From: an uncultured Corynebacterium sp.
Lineage (GTDB): Bacteria; Actinomycetota; Actinomycetes; Mycobacteriales; Mycobacteriaceae
Assembly: GCA_943914355.1 (NCBI GenBank)
Contig: CALUBS010000004.1
Location: 1-64,000, forward strand
Direction of reading: 5' to 3'
DNA length: 64,000 nucleotides
The first letter of the stretch is position 1, and every line of letters begins with the position of its first letter. Below, one piece after another: positions 54,869-64,000 of this stretch. Position numbers and translations under genes: made by a program. The notes under the pieces were generated by a model, which saw nothing but the letters and a program-made list of their open reading frames with translations, made no database searches and was not told where the DNA came from.

Positions 54869-55699
54869 ATGCCCACACCCATTGCCGTCGATCACCTGGT
54901 CGCTGGGGTGTTAGAGGATGTCGCCGCGCGCGAAGCCCGCGTTTCTTTCCAAGATATTAAGGCGCGCTCACGGGACATGGAGCCTCCCCGCGATGCCCGC
55001 GCGGCCCTTTTAAAACCCGGTTGTTCAGTCATTACTGAACTTAAACGTGCCGTTCCTTATACCGGAGAAATCGCCCACGTGGGCTCGGCCGAGCAGATGG
55101 CCGAATGGGCTCGCACCTTTGAGGACTGCGGCGTGCATTTGATGGCCTGCCAGACGGATACGCGGCGGTTTAACGGATCGCTTGAGGATATGGCGGCCGC
55201 GCGCGCTGCTATCGATATCCCGATGATGGCGCGCGATCTCATCGTGGATCCGTACCAGATTCACGAGGCCCGCTGCTTTGGTGCCGATGCGATCCCGCTG
55301 CAGGTCGAGCTTTTAGAACAAGCTCGATTGGAAGCCCTCTTGGACCGCGCGGAATCGCTGGGGATGACCGCCATCGTGGAGGTGCGAACCTGCGGGGAGG
55401 TCAACCGCGCCATCAAGGCCGGCAGCAGTGTCATCGCGATCAATGCGTGGTCCCTTGCCTCGGATGAGATCAACCGGGAGGCCTTCAATGATATTGCCCC
55501 GGGGCTGCCGGAATCGCTTCTGCGCATCGCCGTGGGCGGGGTGAATAATGCCCGCAACCTTTTCCACTATGCCTCCCGCGGAGCGGATGCGGTACTGGTC
55601 GGCGAATCCGTCATGGCGGCTCAGGATCCCACCGCCTTGGCACGCTCTTTGGTGGCTGCGGGCCAACACCCAGCCTGCCCCTCGCGTAAAAGTCCCTAG
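54869..55699 (+). CDS. trpC: Indole-3-glycerol-phosphate synthase-like protein (TrpC), divergent
   Basis: The 276-residue barrel aligns with actinobacterial TrpC along its length, but several active-site motifs differ. The usual VIAE(V/I)KRASPS is VITELKRAVPYTG, keeping Glu and Lys. The usual RKDF is ARDL, with Arg in place of the catalytic Lys. NxRDL is NAWSL, losing the substrate-binding Arg. The ESG phosphate motif is VGG. The VEV glutamate is kept. ATG 54869 follows GGAGGGAGG; GTG 54863 is an alternative. It may be a TrpC paralogue with reduced or changed activity, left after the main trp operon was replaced. Confidence 0.8.
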   Translation: MPTPIAVDHLVAGVLEDVAAREARVSFQDIKARSRDMEPPRDARAALLKPGCSVITELKRAVPYTGEIAHVGSAEQMAEWARTFEDCGVHLMACQTDTRRFNGSLEDMAAARAAIDIPMMARDLIVDPYQIHEARCFGADAIPLQVELLEQARLEALLDRAESLGMTAIVEVRTCGEVNRAIKAGSSVIAINAWSLASDEINREAFNDIAPGLPESLLRIAVGGVNNARNLFHYASRGADAVLVGESVMAAQDPTALARSLVAAGQHPACPSRKSP

Positions 55700-55752
55700 G
55701 AAAAATCACCCCAAACTAGCTCAAGGGCACGCTGATAAGGCACACTATCTAC

Positions 55753-56733
55753 GTGCATACTCAGAATCTTGCAAATATTCCCTCTCCGCCGCAGGGCGTG
55801 GTGTGGCATCTTGGCTCCATTCCAATCCATGCGTATGCGCTGTGCATCATCGCCGGCATCCTCGTGGGTATGTGGATGACGTTGAAGAGGTACACAGCCC
55901 GGGGCGGCAATCCCGATACCGTGTGGGATGCAACCATCGTCGTTATCCCCTCGGGCATCGTGGGCGGGCGGATCTATCACGTCATCACGGATAACCAGAA
56001 GTACTTCTGCGATACCTGCAATCCCGTCGATGCCCTCAAGGTCACCAATGGTGGTCTCGGCATCTGGGGCGCGGTCGCCTTAAGCGCCGTAGCGCTGTGG
56101 GTAATGTTTCGGATTAAGAAGATCCCCCTGGCACCGTTTGCGGACGCGGTGGCGCCTGGCCTCATCCTTGCCCAGGGCATTGGCCGGCTGGGTAACTGGT
56201 TTAATCAGGAACTCTACGGCCGGCCGACCGACGTTCCGTGGGCGCTGGATATTTACTACCGCGTCGATGAAGCGGGGGAATACGCACCGGTTTCCGGGCA
56301 CTCTACCGGTGAGGTGATCGCTTCAGTGCACCCAACGTTTTTGTATGAGCTCATCTGGAACGTGCTGGTGTGCCTGTTCCTGTTGTGGGCGCACAAAGCA
56401 TGGAAGCTGGGCCGCGGACGGGTATTCGCCCTCTACGTCGTGGGCTACACGCTGGGCCGCTTTTTCATCGAAGGCATGCGATCTGACGAAGCCACCGAAA
56501 TTTTTGGCGTCCGTGTGAACCTCATCGTCTCCGCCGTTGTCTTTATCGCCGGTCTCATCGTCTTCTTCTTGCTGGACAGGCAGCGCAAGGGCCCCGAAAC
56601 CCCAGCAGAAGTCGACCCGCGTTACTACCGCGAGCAGGCCGAGAGTGCTGCGGAAAACGGCGTCGAGGAAGACGAGAAACGCGTGGGAACAGCGCGTGCT
56701 CAAGGCACCTCGGGTACAGCAAGCGGCCGCTAA
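55753..56733 (+). CDS. lgt: Lgt, prolipoprotein diacylglyceryl transferase
   Basis: This membrane enzyme attaches diacylglycerol to the lipobox cysteine, the step before LspA. The 326-residue protein has about seven membrane segments, and the signature [16 protein letters not shown] near residue 145. [14 protein letters not shown] near the N terminus and the VGGRIYHV motif also match. A charged cytoplasmic tail of about 60 residues follows the last span. Candidate substrates in this window are the products of 25906, 26548 and 43987. The GTG start follows no clear ribosome site. Confidence 0.95.
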   Translation: MHTQNLANIPSPPQGVVWHLGSIPIHAYALCIIAGILVGMWMTLKRYTARGGNPDTVWDATIVVIPSGIVGGRIYHVITDNQKYFCDTCNPVDALKVTNGGLGIWGAVALSAVALWVMFRIKKIPLAPFADAVAPGLILAQGIGRLGNWFNQELYGRPTDVPWALDIYYRVDEAGEYAPVSGHSTGEVIASVHPTFLYELIWNVLVCLFLLWAHKAWKLGRGRVFALYVVGYTLGRFFIEGMRSDEATEIFGVRVNLIVSAVVFIAGLIVFFLLDRQRKGPETPAEVDPRYYREQAESAAENGVEEDEKRVGTARAQGTSGTASGR

Positions 56734-56854
56734 TGACCGGTTATGTGTGATCGTGTCCGATTGCCCTAGTTAAGGCGCCAAAAAATTGTGGCCTGTCGGC
56801 GCGCGAGGGAGTAGGTTGGGGGTTGTTCAATTTCCCCGATGGAATAGGCCAATA

Positions 56855-58276
56855 ATGCTGGATAGAAGAACCAAAATTGTCTGTACTCTCGGCCCCGCGG
56901 TAGCTAGCGGGGACGGAATTTTGCGCCTTGTAGAAGACGGCATGAACGTCGCGCGCCTTAACATGTCGCACGGCGAGCATGCGGACCACGAAGCCAATTA
57001 CAAGTGGGTCCGCGAAGCCACCGAAAAGACCGGCCGGAACGTAGGTATCTTGGCCGATCTCCAGGGCCCTAAGATTCGCCTCGGCCGCTTTAAGAACGGC
57101 GAAGAGCAATGGGATAACGGTGAAATCGTCCGCATCACTGTAGACGATGTAGAAGGCACCCACGACCGCGTATCCACCACCTACAAGGGCTTGGCAGAAG
57201 ACGCAAAGCCTGGCGATCGCTTGCTTATTGATGACGGCAAGGTCGCTGTCGTCTGCAAGGAAGTAGACGGCAATGACGTGGTGTGCGAGGTCACCGAGGG
57301 TGGCCCCGTATCCAATAACAAGGGCGTGTCCCTGCCCGGCATGAGCATTTCGGTGCCGGCGCTGTCTGAGAAGGACATTGAGGACCTGCGCTTTGCCCTG
57401 CAACTCGGTGTGGACTACATTGCGCTGTCCTTCGTGCGTTCGCCTGCCGATGTCGACAAGGTCCACGAGATCATGGACGAGGAAGGCCGCCGCGTGCCGG
57501 TCATCGCCAAGCTGGAAAAGCCGGAGGCCGTCGATGCCCTCGAATCCATCATCTTGGCCTTCGACGCCGTGATGATTGCCCGCGGTGACTTGGGCGTTGA
57601 GGTTCCGCTGGAAGAGGTGCCACTCTTCCAGAAGCGAGCTATCCAGATTTCCCGCGAGAACGCGAAGCCGGTCATCGTGGCCACCCAGATGCTGGATTCC
57701 ATGATTGAGAACTCCCGCCCGACCCGCGCGGAGGCTTCCGACGTGGCCAACGCTGTGCTCGACGGCGCCGACGCGGTGATGCTGTCCGGCGAGACCTCCG
57801 TGGGCGCGGATCCGCACAACGTCGTGCGGACCATGTCTCGCATCGTCAAGCGCTCCGAGACCGATGGCCAGGTCCCGCCGCTGGCGCACGTCCCGCGCAC
57901 CAAGCGCGGCGTGATGTCCTATTCCGCCCGCGATATTGCAGAGCGCCTGAACGCCAAGGCCATCGTTGCCTTTACCTCTTCCGGCGATACCGCAAAGCGT
58001 GTTGCTCGCCTACATTCTGACCTGCCACTGCTGGTATTTACCCCGAATGAAGATGTGCGCTCCCAGCTGGCGCTGACTTGGGGTGCAGAGACCTTCTTGA
58101 GCCCTGACGTCAAGTCCACGGATGAGATGATGGAGGCCATCGATAAGTACTTGCTGGACTTGGACGAGTACGACGAGAATGACTTGGTCGTCGTCGTTGC
58201 AGGTACCCCTCCGGGAATCTCCGGCAATACCAACATGATTCAGTGCCACATTTTGGGAGAAACTATCAAGGACTAG
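56855..58276 (+). CDS. pyk: Pyruvate kinase
   Basis: The last glycolytic step, phosphoenolpyruvate plus ADP to pyruvate plus ATP. The 473-residue protein starts MLDRRTKIVCTLGPA, as in other corynebacteria. The longer reading from 56786 has no family support. Motifs: ARLNMSHGEH, LADLQGPKIRLGRF, VPVIAKLEKPEAV with the catalytic Lys, VMIARGDLGVEV and SGETSVGADP. The C-terminal domain (about 350-473) is the effector-binding part. A strong terminator follows. Confidence 0.97.
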   Translation: MLDRRTKIVCTLGPAVASGDGILRLVEDGMNVARLNMSHGEHADHEANYKWVREATEKTGRNVGILADLQGPKIRLGRFKNGEEQWDNGEIVRITVDDVEGTHDRVSTTYKGLAEDAKPGDRLLIDDGKVAVVCKEVDGNDVVCEVTEGGPVSNNKGVSLPGMSISVPALSEKDIEDLRFALQLGVDYIALSFVRSPADVDKVHEIMDEEGRRVPVIAKLEKPEAVDALESIILAFDAVMIARGDLGVEVPLEEVPLFQKRAIQISRENAKPVIVATQMLDSMIENSRPTRAEASDVANAVLDGADAVMLSGETSVGADPHNVVRTMSRIVKRSETDGQVPPLAHVPRTKRGVMSYSARDIAERLNAKAIVAFTSSGDTAKRVARLHSDLPLLVFTPNEDVRSQLALTWGAETFLSPDVKSTDEMMEAIDKYLLDLDEYDENDLVVVVAGTPPGISGNTNMIQCHILGETIKD

Positions 58277-58289
58277 CGCACTGAAAAAG

Positions 58290-58338
58290 CCGCCGCGCCC
58301 CCAACTCCAGTGAAAAGGGGGACGCGGCGGATTTTTTA
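58290..58338. terminator. Strong intrinsic terminator after pyk, probably bidirectional
   Basis: CCGCCGCG plus CCCCC (58290-58302) pairs with GGGGG, a bulged A and CGCGGCGG (58317-58330). ATTTTTTA follows and GAAAAAG precedes, so the converging amidohydrolase gene may also use it. Confidence 0.88.
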
Positions 58339-58345
58339 TGTTGAG

Positions 58346-59548
58346 TTAAGCGCCCAGGTACGCCAGCACCGCTGCATGGGCGGCCTGGGTGGAGGCCTTG
58401 ACCGTGGGCTCGTAATCCGGCAGGAAGTTGGCCTGGTGGTTGACCGGGGGATCGGCCAACTCGGCATCTGGGGTGCACCCTACGTGCCAAAAGACGTACG
58501 GCACGCCCCATGCCTGCGGGAGGTAACAGAAGTCTTCAGAAGCGGTCGAGGGCGAGGCGGTAACGGATGATTCTCCGAAGGTGGCCCTAAAGGCCTCGTT
58601 GATGGGCGAGTAGGCGGCGGCGTCGTTATCGGTGACCTCGCCGTGCGCGTAGTACTCGAAGGTGGGGTCTTTTTCGCAGCCGGAGGCCACGCACTCGGCT
58701 TTTACCATGCGCTCTAAGGAGGCATAGACTTTTTCTGCCAGGGCTGGATCATAGAAGCGGGTATTGAGCACGAGCTCGGCGGAATCCGGGATGATGTTAT
58801 TTTTATCGCCGGAATGCAGCTCGCCTACAGAGATGACGAAGAACTCGTGCGGGGCTACCTCGCGGCCGACGATGGCCTGGAGCCGGGTGACGATCATCGC
58901 CGCGGTATAGGTTGGGTCGATGGAATTATGCGGCATGGAGGCGTGTGCGGACTTGCCAAAGATGCGGATGCGCAGGGAATCGCAACCGGCCATGATGGGG
59001 CCGGCGGTATGGCGTACCGTGCCGGCGCGGCCGGGCATGATGTGTTGGCCCAGGCAAATATCGGGGTGGGGGATGCGCTCGGTGAGGTTATCGGCGATCA
59101 TGTATTTCGCGCCCATGGATGATTCCTCCGCCGGCTGGAACAGGGCAAGGAAGGTGCCGGCCCAAGTGTCGCGGGAGGCATCGAGAAGCGCGCAGGCACC
59201 GAGCAGGGCGGTGGTGTGCATGTCGTGCCCGCAGGCGTGCATGTAGTCATTGGTCGAGGAATACTCCACGCCGGTGGCTTCCTTGACCGGCAGGGCATCG
59301 AAATCGGCGCGCATGAGCGCGGTGGGTCCATCGCCGTTGCGGAAAATAGCAACCATGCCGTGCCCGCCGATGTTTTCTTCTACTTCGCAATCAAACGCCG
59401 CCAACTTTGCGCGGATGTGCGCCGCGGTGCGTTCCTCCTCGTGGGAGAGCTCGGGGTGGCGGTGCAGATCTTCGTAAAAATCCCGTTGCCACGCCAGGTC
59501 AGTATCCGCAGAGTGGACCACGGAAGCGATGTTTGTGGAATAAGACAT
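58346..59548 (-). CDS. M20 family amidohydrolase (aminoacylase/hippurate hydrolase-like)
   Basis: The 400-residue zinc peptidase-fold enzyme has DLHRHPELSHEE, ALMRADFDALPV, MHACGHDMHTTALLGA (metal Cys-x-His cluster) and LFQPAEESSMGAKYM. It likely hydrolyses N-acyl amino acids or similar amides; the substrate is open. In skin corynebacteria, related enzymes (AgaA) release odorants from Gln conjugates, but I cannot assign that here. ATG 59548 has AAAGGG nine bases upstream. The longer reading to 59776 runs into the divergent gene and is rejected. Confidence 0.9.
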   Translation of the reverse strand: MSYSTNIASVVHSADTDLAWQRDFYEDLHRHPELSHEEERTAAHIRAKLAAFDCEVEENIGGHGMVAIFRNGDGPTALMRADFDALPVKEATGVEYSSTNDYMHACGHDMHTTALLGACALLDASRDTWAGTFLALFQPAEESSMGAKYMIADNLTERIPHPDICLGQHIMPGRAGTVRHTAGPIMAGCDSLRIRIFGKSAHASMPHNSIDPTYTAAMIVTRLQAIVGREVAPHEFFVISVGELHSGDKNNIIPDSAELVLNTRFYDPALAEKVYASLERMVKAECVASGCEKDPTFEYYAHGEVTDNDAAAYSPINEAFRATFGESSVTASPSTASEDFCYLPQAWGVPYVFWHVGCTPDAELADPPVNHQANFLPDYEPTVKASTQAAHAAVLAYLGA

Positions 59549-59571
59549 AGTTTTCATCCCTTTGGTTAGGG

Positions 59572-59577
59572 TAGGGT
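59572..59577 (+). promoter_or_regulatory. -10 box TAGGGT of the 59585 gene
   Basis: TAGGGT ends seven bases before ATG 59585, leaderless spacing. It also lies within 30 bases of the divergent amidohydrolase start, so regulation may be shared. Confidence 0.45.
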
Positions 59578-59584
59578 CAGCTAT

Positions 59585-59983
59585 ATGCCGACTATTCAAT
59601 TCGATGTATTGGTTCCAGATGAGCAAGCGGACCGCGTGGAGGAAATTTTTACCACTGCCACCGATAAGCTGGTAGCGGGCGGATCGCTTGCCTCCGCCGA
59701 GGTTACTCGCCCGGCAGATCCCCAATTCCCTGAGGGCTTGGAGGAACAGCTGCAGCAAAATTATCGCGATGAACATGAAGAGCGCGATTTAGAAGGCGCG
59801 CACGCCCACCGTTACAACATTGCGGTGGAGGGGGCGACCGGATCTGTGAACCAGCTGGCTATGGTGCTGTCGCGCTTGCTCACGCCGCACGCTGTATTGC
59901 CCAAGGACCACGTGCTGCTGGAAGATGAATTGGCACATGAGCGCCCGGCCATCTTTCCGTGGACGGTCGAGATTCGCCCTTAG
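59585..59983 (+). CDS. Conserved hypothetical protein
   Basis: The 132-residue cytoplasmic protein has no motif I recognise. It is acidic, with a beta-alpha-beta-like start (TIQFDVLVPDEQADRVEEIF) and a middle stretch rich in Glu and His (EHEERDLEGAHAH). It might be a ferredoxin-fold effector domain, judged from pattern only. The end shares TTAG with the converging glycerate kinase gene. Confidence 0.65.
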   Translation: MPTIQFDVLVPDEQADRVEEIFTTATDKLVAGGSLASAEVTRPADPQFPEGLEEQLQQNYRDEHEERDLEGAHAHRYNIAVEGATGSVNQLAMVLSRLLTPHAVLPKDHVLLEDELAHERPAIFPWTVEIRP

Positions 59984-61065
59984 CCCAGCTGCTTGACGAT
60001 GTCCCGGGCAGCCCTAGCCAGCTGCTCCGGCATCCCACCTTCTTGGTCTAGCTCCGCGGTGAAGTGCTCGGTGTCCTGATTGATGGCCCCGGCAATGATA
60101 CCGACCGGGGTAGAGGACTCCGCCGCCAAGTCCGCGACGGTGCCGACGACCTTGCCAGTTAAGGATTGCTCATCAAAGGCGCCTTCCCCGGTGATGACGA
60201 GGTCTGCTTGAGAAATGGCATCCGCGAGGCCGAGGGCCTTCGCCACGTGGGCCCCGCCAGAAACGACGTGGGCGTGCTCATCGGTGCCCCATAGGGTGCG
60301 AGAAAGCCAGGTAAGCCCGATGGGAATGCCGCCTGCCGCACCGGTAAATTCCGTCTCTGGATCTGTGCCGGTGACCTTGCACAATTGGAGCAGTGCCCCG
60401 GCAAGCAGAGCTATTTGTTCGCCCTCTGCGCCTTTTTGTGGCCCGTACATGGTGGCAGCCTGCATGGCCTTAGCCCGGGTATCGGCCAAGAGCGTGAAAT
60501 CAACCATGCCCGCTTTGATATTTAATTGCGCGGTATCGATGGAATCGAGCTGCACCAGCGGGGCACCGCCCTTGGGTAGGGCATAGCTGCGTGCGTCGTG
60601 GGCGGCGGCGCCAAGGGCTGCAAGGATGCCCATACCGCCGTCAATGCTGGCCGTGCCGCCAAGGCCGAGCACGATGGAGGTGGCGCCGCGGGATTGGGCA
60701 TCGGCAAGCAGCACGCCCGTGCCATAAGAATCCGCGTGGAGGGGATCGAGCGCGTCGCGGACCGCGGGCAGCCCAGTGGCTGCGGCGACATCGATGAAAG
60801 CCGTGTGCCCAGCGAGGAAATACTGCGCCTCGGTCAAGCGCCCCACCGCATCCGTTGTGGGCAGGGTAATGGTCTGGGTTTCCTGCCCGCCCGCCGCGGC
60901 GGCCTGGGCCAGCACTTGGGCGGTGCCTTCCCCGCCATCGGCCATCGGCAAGGTGGTGACGGTGGCGGTGGGGTAGTGCTGGCGGATTCCATTGGCTATT
61001 CCGGCTGCGGCTTCCGTGGCAGAAGCGGTACCTTTAAAAGAGTCAGGCGCGACAACAATATGCAT
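59980..61065 (-). CDS. Glycerate kinase (GlxK/GarK family)
   Basis: The enzyme phosphorylates D-glycerate, feeding glyoxylate or serine breakdown into glycolysis. The 361-residue protein starts HIVVAPDSFKGTASATEAAAGIANGI, the family signature. MADGGEGTAQVL, GLGGTASIDGGMG and ITGEGAFDEQSLTGK also match. Whether it gives 2- or 3-phosphoglycerate cannot be read from sequence. It is divergent from gdhA with about 200 bases between. Confidence 0.93.
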   Translation of the reverse strand: MHIVVAPDSFKGTASATEAAAGIANGIRQHYPTATVTTLPMADGGEGTAQVLAQAAAAGGQETQTITLPTTDAVGRLTEAQYFLAGHTAFIDVAAATGLPAVRDALDPLHADSYGTGVLLADAQSRGATSIVLGLGGTASIDGGMGILAALGAAAHDARSYALPKGGAPLVQLDSIDTAQLNIKAGMVDFTLLADTRAKAMQAATMYGPQKGAEGEQIALLAGALLQLCKVTGTDPETEFTGAAGGIPIGLTWLSRTLWGTDEHAHVVSGGAHVAKALGLADAISQADLVITGEGAFDEQSLTGKVVGTVADLAAESSTPVGIIAGAINQDTEHFTAELDQEGGMPEQLARAARDIVKQLG

Positions 61066-61200
61066 GCCCGCGATTATAAAGCCCGCGACCCGCGCGGCGG
61101 CTTTTTGCTAGGAATCCGAACGTTCTACAGAAAATATTTAACTTTATTATCGCAGGTAAACGCCGGTAAGTGGGGGAGTGAGAAATAATTGTACTTGCAT

Positions 61201-62611
<1,411 letters not shown>

Positions 62612-62613
<2 letters not shown>

Positions 62614-62670
62614 ACTCCCTTAACCCACGCTCCCCATTTCTCCGCATCCGCGAGGAGGTGGGGAGTTTCT
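62612..62670 (+). terminator. Hairpin after gdhA
   Basis: AAACTCCC (62612-62619) can pair with GGGAGTTT (62661-62668), or CTCCCCA (62630-62636) with TGGGGAG (62659-62665). The first pairing runs over the gdhA stop. A short T-tract follows. The rest of the gap to 62839 shows no gene. Confidence 0.6.
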
Positions 62671-62839
62671 GCATTGCTGCGAGGACTCGGCGGCCGTATG
62701 CGCCTGTGCCGCGGGTATGTGGAGGGAAAATGGGTTAATCGCCCACGGGAAACGGATCGAACTCAGAGGGCTTTGGCCTTCGTTGCACCGGCCTGAGGAT
62801 CCAAGGCGCGCCCTCCACACAATGCAGGGTGCTGCGTTG

Positions 62840-62845
62840 TAGAAT
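62840..62845 (+). promoter_or_regulatory. -10 box TAGAAT of the sepIVA gene
   Basis: TAGAAT ends seven bases before ATG 62853 and no ribosome site is present, so the transcript is probably leaderless. Confidence 0.55.
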
Positions 62846-62852
62846 TCCCAGC

Positions 62853-63632
62853 ATGTACCGTGTCTTTGAATCCCTTGATGAATTAGTTCAGCATTTGGAG
62901 CAGGCTTCTGGCTTTCCCATGACCTCCAATTGCTTGGTCCCCCGCCATGAGATGCTGGCGCTTCTCGATGACCTGCGCAACGCGCTGCCCGTAGAAATCG
63001 ACGACGCGCAGGACGTTTTAGACAAGCAAGACGAGATTATCCGCGGCGCCGAAGAGCGCGCAGATAACACCATTAATGAGGCGTCTGCGGAGGCCACTGA
63101 CATGGTGAACCAGGCGCGCCAAGAGGCAGATACCACGGTCGCGCAGGCAGAAGAACATGCCCAACGGCTGGTGGCCGATGCCGAGGCGCGCGCCCAGGCC
63201 ACGGTTGAGCAAGCCCGCGCAGATGCAGACCGCACCATTGCGCAGGCAAACGAGGAATACGAGCGCTCGGTGGCGGAGGGCCGCCAAGAACAAGAGCGTT
63301 TGGTCTCCGAGTCTGAGGTCGTCCGCCGCGCCAACGAAGAAGCCAATCGGATCGTGGAAACCGCATACACCGAATCCAACCGGCTGCGCACGGAGTGCGA
63401 TGACTTTGTAGATAGCAAGCTCAGCGAATTTGAAAGTTCCCTCAGCGGCCTCCTGCGCACCGTAAACTCCGATCGTTCCGCGCTGCGCGGAGGGGCAGGC
63501 GTGCGCTCTCGCGGCGGCGACTACCTGCCGTCCACTAACGCTGGCGTACCCCGCGGTGGTGCTACCGGTGGTACCGGTGCTGCACGCTATGGCGGCGACG
63601 ACGGTTACGAGCGCCGTTATACCGAGCGCTAA
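62853..63632 (+). CDS. sepIVA: SepIVA-like DivIVA-domain division protein
   Basis: The 259-residue protein matches mycobacterial SepIVA (Rv2927c) from the start: MYRVFESLDELVQHLEQA, PMTSNCLVPRHEML, DDAQDVLDKQDEII. A long Ala/Glu/Arg/Gln coiled coil spans about 65-190 with 11-residue periodicity (QAR.EAD, QAEEHA). The end is Gly/Arg/Ser-rich, then GDDGYERRYTER. SepIVA is a cytoplasmic protein needed for septation in mycobacteria. ATG 62853 is supported by the -10 box; a start at 62829 would add eight residues. It is the second DivIVA-domain protein of the window. Confidence 0.88.
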   Translation: MYRVFESLDELVQHLEQASGFPMTSNCLVPRHEMLALLDDLRNALPVEIDDAQDVLDKQDEIIRGAEERADNTINEASAEATDMVNQARQEADTTVAQAEEHAQRLVADAEARAQATVEQARADADRTIAQANEEYERSVAEGRQEQERLVSESEVVRRANEEANRIVETAYTESNRLRTECDDFVDSKLSEFESSLSGLLRTVNSDRSALRGGAGVRSRGGDYLPSTNAGVPRGGATGGTGAARYGGDDGYERRYTER

Positions 63633-63664
63633 AGGCTTAAATTACAAGGCACGACGCTTAAGAA

Positions 63665-63716
63665 AGTCCTGCTGCACGGGTGATTTGCTCAAATCGCGTC
63701 ACCGTGTAGCAGGACT
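63665..63716 (+). terminator. Long imperfect hairpin after sepIVA
   Basis: AGTCCTGCT (63665-63673) pairs with AGCAGGACT (63708-63716), continued inside by GGTGATTTG/AAATC-GCG-TCACC-type pairs. No strong T-run follows, so it may act bidirectionally with the next, opposite gene or be a weak terminator. Confidence 0.6.
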
Positions 63717-63734
63717 CATTGTGCCTGTGGGAGG

Positions 63735-64000
63735 CTAAACCGAGCTGCGCGAGTTGGAGTGGTGCGGCGTGGGGGAGGAGGGGGCATCGGCAAGCGAGGC
63801 ATCAACAGCATGTGTAGTGGGGTGAGGGCGCTGGCTCTGGACCGCCACGAAGGCCACGATTCCCGCGCTGACCAGGCCGGGGAAGAGGAAGGTGACCAAG
63901 GCCGTGGTGAAGTAGGAGGTGAGCGAGGTCATCGAGCCGCTCATAAAGTCTTGGGGGAAAAACATCGCGCTGAGGCTAATGACCGCGCCCGCGGTCAGGA
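63735..64000 (-). CDS. C-terminal end of a membrane protein (partial)
   Basis: The frame is open from the window edge (64000) and stops at TAG 63735, so the gene starts outside. The visible 87 residues contain LTAGAVISLSAMFFPQDF, then a hydrophobic segment TALVTFLFPGLVSAGIVAFVAV, and a hydrophilic tail of Ser/Thr/His/Pro. It resembles the last segments of a multi-span transporter. The family cannot be told. Confidence 0.6.
   Translation of the reverse strand, partial: LTAGAVISLSAMFFPQDFMSGSMTSLTSYFTTALVTFLFPGLVSAGIVAFVAVQSQRPHPTTHAVDASLADAPSSPTPHHSNSRSSV

Overview
The window reads as a chromosomal segment from the genus Corynebacterium. It is GC-rich. Gene order is the actinobacterial division and cell wall (dcw) cluster murE-murF-mraY-murD-ftsW-murG-murC-ftsQ-ftsZ, followed by pgeF-yggS-sepF-yggT-divIVA. 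The histidine operon hisDCB-(small membrane protein)-(MFS)-hisHA-impA-hisFI matches the order known from Corynebacterium glutamicum. Many genes have a TANNNT box 6 to 8 bases before an ATG or GTG, the usual mark of leaderless transcripts in this group. I do not assign a species. No phage, IS element, CRISPR array, tRNA or rRNA was found.

Layout. 1-14,850: peptidoglycan precursor synthesis and septum/pole proteins. 14,850-16,160: a decaying-looking HNH gene with a 12-bp tandem repeat behind it. 16,220-19,680: isoleucyl-tRNA synthetase behind a T-box leader. 19,680-21,410: an AT-richer island with one secreted repeat protein. 21,550-25,800: MFS pump with GntR regulator, DNA polymerase IV, asparaginase. 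25,900-29,480: two lipoprotein genes around lspA, an RluD-type pseudouridine synthase and a membrane-anchored protein. 29,540-30,850: a second HNH gene and an array of GC-rich hairpin repeats. 30,820-37,450: EamA permease, dnaE and a large secreted anchored beta-propeller-like protein. 37,570-46,190: ilvA, a YigZ protein, an S4 protein, a RelS-type alarmone synthetase, a DnaQ-BRCT exonuclease, TetR, lipoprotein and YbjN genes. 46,260-58,340: his operon, then a trpC-like gene, lgt and pyk. 58,340-64,000: M20 amidohydrolase, glycerate kinase, gdhA, sepIVA and the end of a membrane protein.

The genes cooperate mainly in envelope growth (Mur ligases, MraY, MurG, FtsW, FtsQ, FtsZ, SepF, DivIVA, SepIVA), lipoprotein maturation (Lgt and LspA with three candidate lipoproteins) and amino acid metabolism (his, ilvA, gdhA).

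Most worth a second look: (1) the histidine-tryptophan remnant, where HisA carries Asn at the position of PriA Arg143 and the TrpC-like protein has lost several indole-glycerol-phosphate synthase residues; (2) the hairpin repeat array at about 30,641-30,850; (3) a T-box leader whose pseudoknot region is perfectly complementary to the ileS ribosome binding site over 8 nt; (4) the secreted two-repeat protein at 20,054; (5) the frame-shifted repeat tail of the first HNH gene; (6) pentapeptide repeats in the FtsZ linker.
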